Below, in pieces: positions 16,134 through 27,100 of a stretch of DNA of 64,000 bases. Each line of letters starts with the position of its first letter. The stretch's first letter is position 1. Under the pieces are notes generated by a model that did not search any database, was not told the DNA's origin, and worked only from the letters and a program-made list of their open reading frames with translations. The translations under genes and the position numbers were made by a program. Source of the stretch: an uncultured Eubacteriales bacterium (GTDB taxonomy: Bacteria > Bacillota > Clostridia > Oscillospirales > Acutalibacteraceae); the NCBI GenBank assembly GCA_934457095.1, contig CAKSHJ010000004.1:1-64000 (forward strand), in the 5' to 3' direction.

Positions 16134-17268
16134 GAAAATAACGGGAATTTTGGGTTACGGCGGCTACATAGGGCGGTATGCCACGGAAAAATTGCTGCAA
16201 TTGGGATTTGAGGTAATCGGCGGGCAGCGCAAAGAGGAAAATTTGTTTGCCAAATATGAAAATTTCACTTTTGTATATGTGGATGTAAAGGACGAAAGCT
16301 TGTTACAGGCATTTATACAAAAATGCGATGTCATTGTAAATTGCATCAGTCCGTCGCATTTGTACGGGAAGTTGGTAAAGGACGCGGTCTGTCAATACCA
16401 TAAAATTTATATTGACCCCTCTGATGCCAGTTTTGAGCAGGACCGGCGGCATGTTACGGGCAAATGTGTGGCCTCGTGCGGGTATATTCCGGGGCTTTCG
16501 GAGTTTTTGCCGTATGTGCTTGCTAAGGAACATTTTGACCATGTTTATCGTTGCGTCATGTATCAGGGCGGTTTCGACGGTTGTTCACCTGGGTCGTTTG
16601 TAGACATGATTCTGGGTGCGGGCAATCAAAATTTTTACGGGGACGCCTATTTGCAAAACGGCAAAATTACGCCGCTTTCCTTTAATATAAAACAAAGTCA
16701 TGCAACGCCGTTTTCTGAGCGGAAAGTGATTTTTAAGCCGCTTATCAATGCCGATAGCATGACCCTGCAAAAAGCCTTACATGCAGACGCGTTTTATTTT
16801 TTCTGTACTTATGACGATATGGCAACGTTGGGGTTTTTTATGAAACTTTTGGTAGAGGTTTCCAAATATAACAAGGAAACTGCCGCGGAAAATATAGAAA
16901 GAAAGCTTAAGGAACGAATACAGACCAACGAAAACTTTGGCAATCAAACGGTGGGGGCATTTTTGTTTTTTGAGCTTTGGGGAGAGAAAAACGGAACAGA
17001 AAAAGCGGTTACATGTAAGCTGTTTCTCAAAAATGTCAATCGGGTCTGCGGGTATTTTCTGGCGGAAACGGTAAAAGAGGTTCTGGCATACCCGGAAAAA
17101 ATAACAGACGGATTTCATGTCGGATTTACACTTTTACAGCGGGATTACGCACAGAGGATTCTTGCGGAAATCGGAGAGGATGAATACATTCAGACAGAGG
17201 AAATTCGGCCCGAGGATAAAATGTGCATAGAGGCCTTTACAAAGCAAAAATGTGATTTAAAAAAATAA
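16126..17268 (+). CDS. Saccharopine-dehydrogenase-like NAD(P) oxidoreductase
   Basis: 380-aa protein with an N-terminal Rossmann fold: GILGYGGYIGRYATEKLL (GxGGxxG type) at residues 7-24, and the VIVNCISPSHLYG and KIYIDPSDAS strands near 70 and 90, as in saccharopine dehydrogenase NADP-binding proteins. The C-terminal half is a family-typical mixed domain with no motif I can assign. It is not YbtU-like; that enzyme is encoded separately at the end of the cluster. Likely a tailoring reductase or an opine-type reductive enzyme acting on the metallophore, but the reaction is unknown. Confidence 0.65.
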   Translation: MSKKITGILGYGGYIGRYATEKLLQLGFEVIGGQRKEENLFAKYENFTFVYVDVKDESLLQAFIQKCDVIVNCISPSHLYGKLVKDAVCQYHKIYIDPSDASFEQDRRHVTGKCVASCGYIPGLSEFLPYVLAKEHFDHVYRCVMYQGGFDGCSPGSFVDMILGAGNQNFYGDAYLQNGKITPLSFNIKQSHATPFSERKVIFKPLINADSMTLQKALHADAFYFFCTYDDMATLGFFMKLLVEVSKYNKETAAENIERKLKERIQTNENFGNQTVGAFLFFELWGEKNGTEKAVTCKLFLKNVNRVCGYFLAETVKEVLAYPEKITDGFHVGFTLLQRDYAQRILAEIGEDEYIQTEEIRPEDKMCIEAFTKQKCDLKK

Positions 17269-17290
17269 ACAGACGAGGTGTATTGAGCGT

Positions 17291-17509
17291 ATGGAACATA
17301 CATTGCAACAAATATGGAAACTTGTATTGGAATTGGAGCAACCTCCGGCTATCGACGAATCTTTTTTTGATTTGGGCGGCAATTCTTTTTCGGCAGCGCA
17401 GGTGCTGGCGGAATTGGAGGAGAAAACCGGCCATACAGCGGAGGTTGCTGATTTTTATGAGCATGAAACGATTGCCGATTTTGTGCAACTGCTGCAAGAG
17501 AAAAATTGA
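17291..17509 (+). CDS. Free-standing peptidyl/aryl carrier protein
   Basis: A single carrier domain of 72 aa. FFDLGGNSFSAAQVL near residue 28 carries the Ser that receives phosphopantetheine (GGNS). It is acidic and four-helical in pattern, as expected. No adenylation domain is fused to it; it must be loaded in trans or accept an intermediate. Its immediate neighbour is a free condensation-like protein, so the two may work as a pair. ATG 17291 lies 12 bases after GAGG (17275-17278). Confidence 0.85.
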   Translation: MEHTLQQIWKLVLELEQPPAIDESFFDLGGNSFSAAQVLAELEEKTGHTAEVADFYEHETIADFVQLLQEKN

Positions 17510-17525
17510 AAAGGGAGCGTTTTAC

Positions 17526-18812
17526 ATGGAGAAAGTTGCATTGACCACCGGTCAAAAAGCGTTGATGACGCTATATAACGAGGAGGATTTTTGCGTTAAT
17601 CTTCCGTTTGCCTTTCAAATTCGGGGTAAGCTTGACAAAGTAAGATTGGAGCAGGCATTGCAGCAAACGATTGACGACAACGACGTGTTTCGTTTCCAAT
17701 TTGAGAAGGATGCCAAAACCGGTATGATTTATCAGTTTTTGGTTGAGCGGGTTGCATACAGATTGGACGAGAGAATACCGGCGGGCAATACTTATGCGGA
17801 GAAATATGAGGATGTAAAAAAGCAGGTGTATGCCATTCTGCAAAAAGCCAAGGGATTATTTAACAGTCGCTTATGGGATTTTGTTTTATTCGATATGGGA
17901 GACGATACCCATCTCTTTTTTGCAAGAATCAATCATTTAATTTGCGACGGTGTGAGTATTGTGGCGGTGCTTTCTGACATTCTTTCTCATTATAACGGCG
18001 TGCCGGTGCAAAAAAGCCAAGGTTTTGCCGCATTTATGAAAGAGCAGGAGGCGTTTCAGAAAACACCGGAGTATGCAAAGCTGTTTCAAACATTTCAGCC
18101 TTTAATAGAAAGCTATCAGCGCTATCAGAGCTTTATCACCTACCCGAAAGAAAACAGAAAAAAGACCAAAGAGGTTTATTTTACGTCAGTGGAAAGCAGC
18201 GCGCTTACACAATTTTGCAAAGTTCATAAAATGAGTCTGTTTCATGTCAGCCTGTTTTTATACCATGCGGCAATTTCCGCCGTTTACAACAAAGCCGATA
18301 CCATGATTATTGTTCCGATAGGCACAAGAAAGACAAATTACAGAAATACGGTTGGTTATTTGGTCTCAGCTTGTTACAGCAGATTGCTGTTTGAGAACGA
18401 TACCGGTATGCAGCAAGCGGCAATAGCGTGTCGCAACCATTTCTTAGAGAGCGCGAAAATTGCCCCCATTTTCTTTGACATATATGTACAAAACGGCTTT
18501 CCTCACGAGTTTTTGCTCACCTATCAGAATCAGATGACGAATGCAGAGAAAAAAATTCCCTTCGGAGAGGCGTTTGTAGAGCCGCTGACCGACCCCGATT
18601 TTAACCCGCAGGAGGTGGAAACGAATGTTTCCACGGTATCGGGCGTGGAAAAGGGCGATAAAATTGTGTATACGCTGCGTGCGGACGAGGATACTTTTCC
18701 GCCGGAAATGCGGGAGAAGGCAGCAAAGGCTTTTGCACTTGCGGCAAGGTGTCTTGTGCAAGAGGATATGACTTTCGGCGCATTTTGTAAAGTTTTACAG
18801 CAGGAGCGGTAG
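17526..18812 (+). CDS. Free-standing condensation-like protein
   Basis: 428-aa protein with condensation-domain layout. The active-site motif reads INHLICDG near residue 136: the second His and the DG of HHxxxDG are kept but the first His is Asn. It is therefore a true condensation/acyltransfer fold and not a heterocyclization (DxxxxDxxS) domain. Near residue 290 a GTRKTNYRNTVGYLV segment matches the later NR..VG-type motif. GGGAG at 17513-17517 serves ATG 17526. It may transfer an acyl or aminoacyl group to or from the carrier protein encoded just before it, or be a C-fold esterase. Confidence 0.7.
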   Translation: MEKVALTTGQKALMTLYNEEDFCVNLPFAFQIRGKLDKVRLEQALQQTIDDNDVFRFQFEKDAKTGMIYQFLVERVAYRLDERIPAGNTYAEKYEDVKKQVYAILQKAKGLFNSRLWDFVLFDMGDDTHLFFARINHLICDGVSIVAVLSDILSHYNGVPVQKSQGFAAFMKEQEAFQKTPEYAKLFQTFQPLIESYQRYQSFITYPKENRKKTKEVYFTSVESSALTQFCKVHKMSLFHVSLFLYHAAISAVYNKADTMIIVPIGTRKTNYRNTVGYLVSACYSRLLFENDTGMQQAAIACRNHFLESAKIAPIFFDIYVQNGFPHEFLLTYQNQMTNAEKKIPFGEAFVEPLTDPDFNPQEVETNVSTVSGVEKGDKIVYTLRADEDTFPPEMREKAAKAFALAARCLVQEDMTFGAFCKVLQQER

Positions 18813-18821
18813 GACATAAAA

Positions 18822-19571
18822 ATGCGGAAAATTGCGGTGCAAAATTTTTTCACACAGGTCGATTTTGAACCAATAGCACAAGGGCGTTTAAGTTTGTGCA
18901 AAAGTGAAATTGGGGTATTTCGGGTTCACCTTGCGAATATGGAACAGTGGGTGCATAAAAAATTACACCTTTTGAACCCAAAGGAGCGTGCGTACAGGCA
19001 AAATTTTTTACGGGAAAAGGATCGCTTACGGTTTGCGGTTGGAAGAATTTGTACGAAGGAAATTGCGGCAAATTATTTACAGATAAAGCCCGAACAGATA
19101 CAAATCAAAAAAGGGACGTATGGAAAGCCGATGCTTTTGCAGTACGAGGATACCTTGCAGTACAATTTATCGCATTCGGGAGATTTTGTGACCTTGGCGT
19201 TTGCCGTTGGCGCCGAGCTTGGCATTGATATAGAGCAAATGCGATACATGCGGGATTACCGGTCGCTTTGCGCGTGCCTGCACCCTTATGAAACAGAGCG
19301 GGTTTTAACATCGGGAAATTTTGAGGCCTTTTATTGGTATTGGGTGGCAAAGGAGGCCTATATCAAAGCGGACGGAAGAGGTTTTGGCTTAAATTTTAAA
19401 GATTTTTATATAGGCACACAGGACAAATTATTTACCAAAAACGGAATAGAAATCGAGAATTATCATCTGGTCAGAATTTTAGAAACAGAACAATATGCGG
19501 AGGCGTTGGTCTATCGCGAAAGGGCAGGTGTTACCTATGGAGAGATACAGAAAAAATTTAGAAGCGTATGA
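18822..19571 (+). CDS. Sfp-type 4'-phosphopantetheinyl transferase
   Basis: 249-aa enzyme that attaches phosphopantetheine from CoA to the carrier-domain serines of this cluster. Motifs in order: GKPML near residue 105, YNLSHSG near 118, GIDIEQM near 134 (metal-binding Asp and Glu) and WVAKEAYIKADGRG near 178. It starts 9 bases after the condensation-like gene, and the following ligase gene overlaps its 3' end by 35 bases. The cluster thus brings its own activating enzyme. Confidence 0.92.
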   Translation: MRKIAVQNFFTQVDFEPIAQGRLSLCKSEIGVFRVHLANMEQWVHKKLHLLNPKERAYRQNFLREKDRLRFAVGRICTKEIAANYLQIKPEQIQIKKGTYGKPMLLQYEDTLQYNLSHSGDFVTLAFAVGAELGIDIEQMRYMRDYRSLCACLHPYETERVLTSGNFEAFYWYWVAKEAYIKADGRGFGLNFKDFYIGTQDKLFTKNGIEIENYHLVRILETEQYAEALVYRERAGVTYGEIQKKFRSV

Positions 19572-21162
19572 GCATTTAAAATATTGGGAGAAAAAGTCAA
19601 TTGGAGCATTTCTTGCGGATTGGGCCGGGCAATACAGCGAAAAAATTGCGGCAATCAGCGGTACGGAAACCTTAACCTACCGTGCGCTTTTGGAGCAAAG
19701 TACAAAAAAGGCGTTTGGTTTTCAGCGTTTGGGCATTCAAAAGGGAGATACGGTGATTTTGCAGCTGCCCAACGGCAACTCGTATCTTATTACCTTGTTT
19801 GCGCTTTTACAAATTGGCGCGTTGCCGGTTTTGGCATTGCCGGCTCACAGAGAGGCAGAGCTTTGCGCCATTGCGGAAAAGGCAGAGCCTAAGGCATATA
19901 TTATGCAAAACCAATACCAGGGGTTTGATTATATGCCGTTTGCACAAAAGCTGTACCAAAAATATGATTGTCTGCAATATGTGATTGCGGACGGCGATTT
20001 TTCTCCGACGCAGGCGCATGAAAAACGGCTTGCGGATATTACGGAAGATGAGGGAGTATTGCCCGAGACAGACCCTTATGATACCGCATTTTTTCTGCTC
20101 AGCGGAGGATCTACCGGAGTTCCCAAGCTGATTGCAAGGGCGCATGCGGAATATATGTATCTCTGTCGGCTGTGCCGGAATCGCTGCGCGCTCCATGCGC
20201 AGACGGTTTATTTGGTGGCATTGCCCTGCGAGCATAATTTTCCCATGGGCGACCCGGGGTTTCTGGGTACGCTGCAAGTAGGCGGAACGGTTGTATTCTG
20301 TAAAAATCCAAGTCCCGACGAAATTCTGGACTTAATGACCGAGCATGGCGTTACCATAACGGCGCTGGTGCCCACCATGGCCAATATGTGTATAGAATTG
20401 CTTGCGTTTGACGAGGATTATGATATTTCCCAATTACAGGTCTTGCAAATCGGAGGCGCGATGCTCGACGAGGCGGCAGCAGATAAAATAATGCAGGGAT
20501 TTGCTCCGGCAAAACTGATGCAGGTATACGGAACCTCCGAGGGATTGATTTTAACCACGCGGTTGGACGACACGTCCGAAACGATCAGAAGTTATCAGGG
20601 AATTGCGCTGCCGGAGGAGGACGAAAACGGATTGTGTGCGGCAACGCAAATTAAAATTGTGGACGAAAACGATTGCGAGGTACCGGACGGGGAATACGGC
20701 GAGTTGCTGTGCAAAGGGCCGTATTTAATTGACGGCTATTACCGGTTGGGCGATGCCGATTTACCGAATTTTACAAAGGACGGTTTTTACAGAACCGGCG
20801 ACAAAGCGATGCGAACCAAAGACGGCTACTATAAATTTACGGGCAGGGTCAAGGAGCAGATCAACAAGGCCGGAGAAAAAATCATGCCGGCGGAGGTAGA
20901 GGAGTACCTTTGTATGCACAAAAACATTGCCGACGCCGCAGTGATTGGCGCTCCGGATTCAGAACAGGGCAATCGGATTGTGGCGTTTGTGGTTTCGCGC
21001 AACGGCGCTGAAATCTCACTGGGAAGTATTTATGATTTACTGCGGCTCAAAGGTGTGGCGCAGTATAAATTTCCGGACCAATGCGTAACTCTGGAGGCAT
21101 TGCCGCTGACCGCGGTGGGAAAGAAGGATAAAAAAGCGCTTTTGCAATTTTTAGGAGAATGA
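19537..21162 (+). CDS. Aryl-acid AMP ligase (YbtE/DhbE-like)
   Basis: Stand-alone adenylation enzyme, about 541 aa, the size of YbtE/DhbE. It should activate salicylate and load it on the first carrier of NRPS1. Motifs: LLSGGSTGVPKL near residue 187, YGTSEG near 331, YRTGDK near 421, GRVKEQINKAGEKI near 434, and the C-terminal catalytic Lys in TAVGKKDKKAL. The pocket segment reads HNFPMGDPG, so Asp239 stands where 2,3-dihydroxybenzoate enzymes have Ser and salicylate enzymes Cys. The exact aryl acid is therefore less certain than the family. I use ATG 19537, inside the transferase gene. Confidence 0.87.
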   Translation: MERYRKNLEAYEHLKYWEKKSIGAFLADWAGQYSEKIAAISGTETLTYRALLEQSTKKAFGFQRLGIQKGDTVILQLPNGNSYLITLFALLQIGALPVLALPAHREAELCAIAEKAEPKAYIMQNQYQGFDYMPFAQKLYQKYDCLQYVIADGDFSPTQAHEKRLADITEDEGVLPETDPYDTAFFLLSGGSTGVPKLIARAHAEYMYLCRLCRNRCALHAQTVYLVALPCEHNFPMGDPGFLGTLQVGGTVVFCKNPSPDEILDLMTEHGVTITALVPTMANMCIELLAFDEDYDISQLQVLQIGGAMLDEAAADKIMQGFAPAKLMQVYGTSEGLILTTRLDDTSETIRSYQGIALPEEDENGLCAATQIKIVDENDCEVPDGEYGELLCKGPYLIDGYYRLGDADLPNFTKDGFYRTGDKAMRTKDGYYKFTGRVKEQINKAGEKIMPAEVEEYLCMHKNIADAAVIGAPDSEQGNRIVAFVVSRNGAEISLGSIYDLLRLKGVAQYKFPDQCVTLEALPLTAVGKKDKKALLQFLGE

Positions 21163-21172
21163 GGAACGGAAT

Positions 21173-24100
21173 ATGGAATATGAACAATTAAAACAGCGAA
21201 TTTCGGCGTTATTGCCGCTACCGGAAGAATTTGAAAAAGACCGAAATCTGTTGAGTCTGGGACTGAATTCTCTGAAAATTATGCGGCTGGTGAATGCTTT
21301 GAGAAAAGAGGGCATTAAGGTATCTTACGGCAGCCTTTTGGAAGCGCCGACCCTGCGTGCATGGCATGAAATAATAGAACAAGCGCAGAAAAAAGGCTCT
21401 GTCAAAGAGAAAGACAAAACGCCTTGTGCAAATTTTACCGGTGCGTTTGCGCTGACCGATGTGCAATACGCCTATCAGGTGGGGCGCCAGGACGGCAGAG
21501 AATTGGGCGGCGTAGGCTGTCATGCCTACATGGAGTTTGCAGGAGAGCATATAGACATAGACAGGCTCAACAAGGCATGGAAAAAGGTGCAGTATCATCA
21601 CCCGATGCTAAGGGCAAAATTTTTGTCAAACGGTCAGCAGGAAATTTCAGAAAAGCCATACAGCGAGCAAATCGTATTGTATGACTTTTCCCAGGACAGC
21701 GATTATGCAGAAAAAGTAAAGGCGCTGGGAGAAAATCTTTCTCACCGAAAATTTCAGGTAGAAAAGGGACATGTTTGCGCCATTACGCTTGCCTTACTGC
21801 CAAACGGAAAATGCCGGCTTTTTTATGATGTGGATTTACTCATTGCCGATGTGCAAAGCTTTCACATTATTTTGCGGGATTTGGCAGCGGCATATGCCGG
21901 AAAGCCCTTGCCAAAGGACTCTGAAAACTGGAGCTTTGCAAATTATCTGGAGCGGAAAAAACGCCTGGAGGCCGAAGATATGGAAGCGGCAAAGGCATAT
22001 TGGAATCAGCGGCTGGAAACGCTGCCGTCCGCGCCCGAACTGCCGCTTGCAAAGCCGCCCTCGGCCATTCAAAAAACAAGAACCACCAGAAGAAGCGTCA
22101 CCGTGGGTATGCAGGAATGGAACGCGATTACACAAAAAGCGGCGCAGAGCAATACCACGCCGGCGGTGTATCTCATGGCGGTTTATGCGCTGGTGATTGG
22201 CAGCAGAAGCGCAAATAAAAAATTTCTGCTCAATGTTCCGCTGTTTGACCGGCATATAGAATACGGCGCCAACGAAAACGCGGTCGCAGATTTTACCACC
22301 TTGCTTTTGCTGGAGATTGATTTGAGTAAAAATCCGACCTTTGAGGAGCTGCTGCACCAAATCGGAAAACAATTGCACGAGGATATGAAGCACAGTTGTT
22401 ATTCAGGCGTACAGGTGCAGCGAGATATGATGAGCAAAAGCGGACAGGAACATCCGGTAGCGCCGGTGGTATTTGCGTGTAATTTCGGCAATCCGTTGAT
22501 CAGCAAGGATTTTGAGCAAATTTTCGGAGAATTTCGGCAAATGCTTTCGCAAACGCCGGGCGTCTGGATTGACTTTCAGTCCTACGAGGTACAAAACGGC
22601 ATTTTACTCACCTGGGACTGCGTAGAGGAATTGTTTCCGCAAGGTTTGCTGGACGACATGATGGCCTCGCTGAGAAAGCTGATAGAGGACACAGCGGCGC
22701 GGGATTGGAATACGCATTTTGATATGCTGCCGGAATATCAGCGGCAATTTGTGGAGCGGCAAAAGCATATCGCGCCGGTGCGGAGTACCGAGAGAATATT
22801 CGACGGTTTTTTGAAAAGCGCGGAGCGATATGAAGAAAAAATCGCGGTGATAGATACCGGCACGGGTAAACATGTCACATACGCGGAATTAAAAAAGCAG
22901 GCGCTATCCGTTGCGAATTATTTTGTAAAACACAATATACGCGGGCAGGCCGTTGCCATCACGCTCACAAGAGGCTGCATGCAGGCCGTTGCGGCGCTGG
23001 GCATTTTGCTTTCTGGCAATTATTATGTACCGGTGGGCCTCCACCAACCCAAACAGCGCAGAGCCGCCATTCACGAATTGATTGGAATTTCGCATGTGCT
23101 GTGCGACGAAACGACATATTGCGACATACAGTGGCCGGAGCATACCGATTTACTGTGTATAGAAACGCTCCTAAAGGGCGAACCGCTTGCACAAATTCCG
23201 GAAATTTCCGCCAACGAGCCGGCATATATCATTATGACCTCTGGCACAACGGGAGCGCCCAAGGGCGTACAAATTTGCCACAAAGGCGCGGTAAATACCA
23301 TAAACGATGTAAACAAACGGTGCGGGATCACGCACAAAGACAGCGTTTTAGGGGTATCGGCCATGGACTTTGACTTATCGGTGTACGACCTGTTTGGCAT
23401 TTTAGGGGTCGGAGCGACGCTTGTAACGATACCGGAGGAAAGAAGTCGTGACGCGGAATTCTGGTTGGAGCAAGTCAACCAATACGGCGTCACGGTATGG
23501 AATTCGGTACCGACGCTGTTAGAAATGCTGCTGATTTGCGCTCAGGCGCAAAACAAAACGCTGCCTTTGCAGGTAATTATGCTCTCCGGAGACTGGATTG
23601 GACTGGATTTACCGGAACGCGCAGCCAATTTGACGGATCATTGCAGATTGATTTCCATGGGCGGCGCAACCGAGGCCTCCATTTGGTCCAACTTTTTCGA
23701 GGTGAAGCTGCCCTTGCCGCAAAATTGGAGCTCCATTCCATATGGCCGCCCGCTTGCAGGACAGTCTTACAGAGTGGTCAACGAATTCGGAGAAGATGTT
23801 CCGTTTTGGAGCGAGGGCGAACTTTGGATAGGCGGAGCGGGCGTTGGAAGCTACCGAGGCGATGCGGAGTTGACGGGAAAAAAATTCGTAGAGGAAAGCG
23901 GTACAACTTGGTACAAAACCGGAGATAAGGGCAGATTTTGGAATGACGGCACGATTGAATTCTTAGGCAGAACAGACTTTCAGGTAAAAATAAGAGGCCA
24001 CAGGATCGAACTGGGAGAAACGGAGTCAGCACTGCGGCAAATTCCGGGTATTACAGCAGCGGTAGCAGAGGTCGCAGACAGCGCAACGCAAGGAAAACAT

Positions 24101-27100
24101 CTTGTGGCATTTTTAGAAACAGGCACAAAGAAAACAGCGCCGTTATTCCAAACAGACGCTGAAATTCTAAAGGAAACCGAGCGTATTTGCACGGTGCTTT
24201 CGTCCTTAAAAAAAGCGAAATTCACCGAAAATACCTACGGTGAAACCATGACATTTGCAAATACACAAGTCTGCGCAATCATCTTAAAACTCTTTCAAAC
24301 CGCGGGCATTTTCATAGGAAAACAGGCATATACGCAACAGGAAATCCACAAAAAATTGGGTATTTTACCGGAATATACCGGAGTGGTTGAACAATATTTG
24401 CGGCGACTTTCAGAGCAGAATATTCTCATAGAATGCGGCAATGACAGCTACCGCATGGCACATTCCGAGCCGAAATTACCGCCGCGCAATTCTACAGAGG
24501 AGGACATAGCGAATTATTTGCAGCGTCTGGAGCCTTATATAGGGAAGATGCTTAGCGGAGAAGAACCGGCAACGGACATTTTTTATGCCCGGGAGAAAAA
24601 TCTTTCTCCGGGAGAGCTTTTCGGTTTATTGCCGGGTGTAGGCCGGGCAACCGAAACCTTTATAGAGGGTTTAAAAAAACTTTGCGCAGCGTTCAAAGGC
24701 AAGGTCAGAATTGCGGAAATCGGTACGCGCAATCCCGCGCTGACCAAGCGTCTTACAGAGGCTCTGCAGGACTACAGCGCAGCATATACTTACCTGGATT
24801 CCTCAGCGTATTTTACAAAAGAAGTTACAAAACTACAAAAAGACTGCGCGTTTTTCACAACAAAAACCCTTGATTTTGCACAAGAGCAGTATGATTTTCC
24901 GGAATTTGACATCATCATCGCAGTCAATTATCTGCACCGAACCGATGTCAAACAAACGGTGCAAAATTTGTATCGGGCATTGTCGCCGTCGGGTATGGTT
25001 TGCGTGCTGGAAATGACCGAGAGCAATGCGTTGCAGCACGTAACCGCGGCGCTGCTTGAAAAAGGAAACGTGCAAATTTTGCCTCTTTCAGCTTATCGGG
25101 CCGCGCTGAAAGAGGCGTCGTTCGACCGTGTATTTAACCTGTTCGAGGCAGCAGGGTGCAGCGTCTTTTTTGCGGCTACAACTCAAAAATCGAGCCGGCT
25201 CAACCGGGATTACCTTGTACAGCATCTCGGCGAAACATTGCCGGACTACATGATACCGAGAACCTTCCATGCGCTGGAGCGATTGCCGCTTAGCCGCAAC
25301 GGAAAAATAGACCGAAAAGCATTGCAGAAGCTTGCCGCAAGAGAAAAAGCAATACCGGAGCAAACAGCGCCCGTTACAAAAACGCAAACGATCCTGAGCG
25401 AAATTTGGTGCGAGCTGTTCGGCATGGAGCAGGTGGGCATACACGACAATTATTACCGTTTGGGCGGAGATTCGCTCACAGCGATTCAAATGACCACACA
25501 AATCAAAAAGGCATTTCCGATTACATATTCCATAAAAGACGCCATGAGCGACCATACGATTGCCCGGCAGGCGCAAACCATAGAAAAGCGTATACAGCAA
25601 GGAGATACAATCGTAGCGGAACGAGAGCAGACGATTGTTGCCGACCCGGAGCGTCTGCATTTGCCGTTTCCGCTTACAGACGTACAAAACGCATATTTTT
25701 TAGGCAGAAGCGGAAATTTTTCGCTTGGCGGAGTTTCCACGCATTGTTATTTTGAGCTGGACGGCAAAGAGATAGATATAACGAGAGCAAACGCGGCGCT
25801 CAACGAGCTGATACAATACCATGGGGCGGCGCGTATCGTCATCCATTCAGACGGCACGCAAAGCATCTTACAGCAGGTTCCGCAGTACCAAATGCAGGTC
25901 TACGACCTTACCGGCACAACCGAACAAGCACGCAAGCAAAAGCTGCATTGCGTGCGCAGCGAGATGTCGCATCAAAAAATAGACCTTGCAACATGGCCGC
26001 TGTTTGACATCAGAGCCGCAATGTTCGAGGGCGGTTTTAAACTGTTCATCAGCTTTGACAATATTATTTTTGACGGCTTCAGCATGTTTCAGGTATTGAG
26101 CGAGTGGGCGGAGCGCTACCGAGGAACCTATGAAAAAAAAGAGCCGCTTGCCATTTCGTTCCGAGATTACGTTTTAGGGCTGGAGCGCCTCAAAGCCAGC
26201 GCAAAATACAAGCAGGACAAAGCGTATTGGCTGGAGCGTTCAGCAACCTTTTTGCCTGCGCCGGCCCTGCCCTTGCAAAAAAATGAGGAAGCAATCACCC
26301 AACAAACCTTTGAAAGACGCGCGGCATATTTGCGCACGGAAGAATGGGAATGTTTACAGCAAAGGGCCAGAGAACTGGAGATCACGCCCTCGGTATTGCT
26401 GCTCACCGCGTATGCAGAGGTACTCCGCAGCCGTAGCGCCAATGCGGAATTCACACTGAATTTAACGCAATTTGACCGCAAAGAGCTGCACGAACAGGTA
26501 CATGATTTATTGGGAGACTTTACCACACTGACGCTGCTGGAGATAAAAACCGCAAAATGCAAAAGCTTTCTGGAACGCGCGCGGGCAATCGGCAAACAAC
26601 TTGCGGAAGATCTTGCGCACAGCGACTACAGCGCGGTTGATTTCCAGCGGGAATTAAGGCGTCAAACGCAGAATGCGCAAAAAGCGATTATGCCGGTGGT
26701 ATTCACCAGCGGCCTGGGGATTCGCAAATGGAGCAAAGGCAGCTGGCTGGGAGAGCTAAGCTATAATATCAGCCAAACGCCGCAGGTATGGCTGGATCAC
26801 CAAGTGATTGAAACCGAGCGCGGCCTGGAACTTTTTTGGGACAGCATAGCGGAGTTGTTTTATCCGGGATTCATACAGGAAATGTTCGAGGACTATGTGC
26901 GCCTGCTCAAAAATCTCGCGCAAGAGAAAAGCCTGTTTACACAAAAAACACCCAGCCTTGTGCAGGTAAGGCTAAGCAAAGAGCGCATTGCGGCAAATCA
27001 AACGCAAAAAGCCTTCCCGCAGGAGACGTTGGACGGCATGTTTTTGCGCGCAGCCCATCAATATCCGAACCGAACCGCAGTGGTCTGCAACGGCGAAACG

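Noticed and set aside
16126..17268. Assignment as thiazolinyl-imide reductase (YbtU)
   Set aside because: The N-terminal GxGGxxG fold and the following strands are saccharopine-dehydrogenase-like. The true YbtU-like protein is at 34036-35061.
17283..17525. A TTG-started N-terminal extension of the condensation-like protein overlapping the carrier gene
   Set aside because: The frame overlaps a clear carrier protein with its GGNS motif, and ATG 17526 has its own GGGAG. The upstream part of the frame shows no domain sequence.
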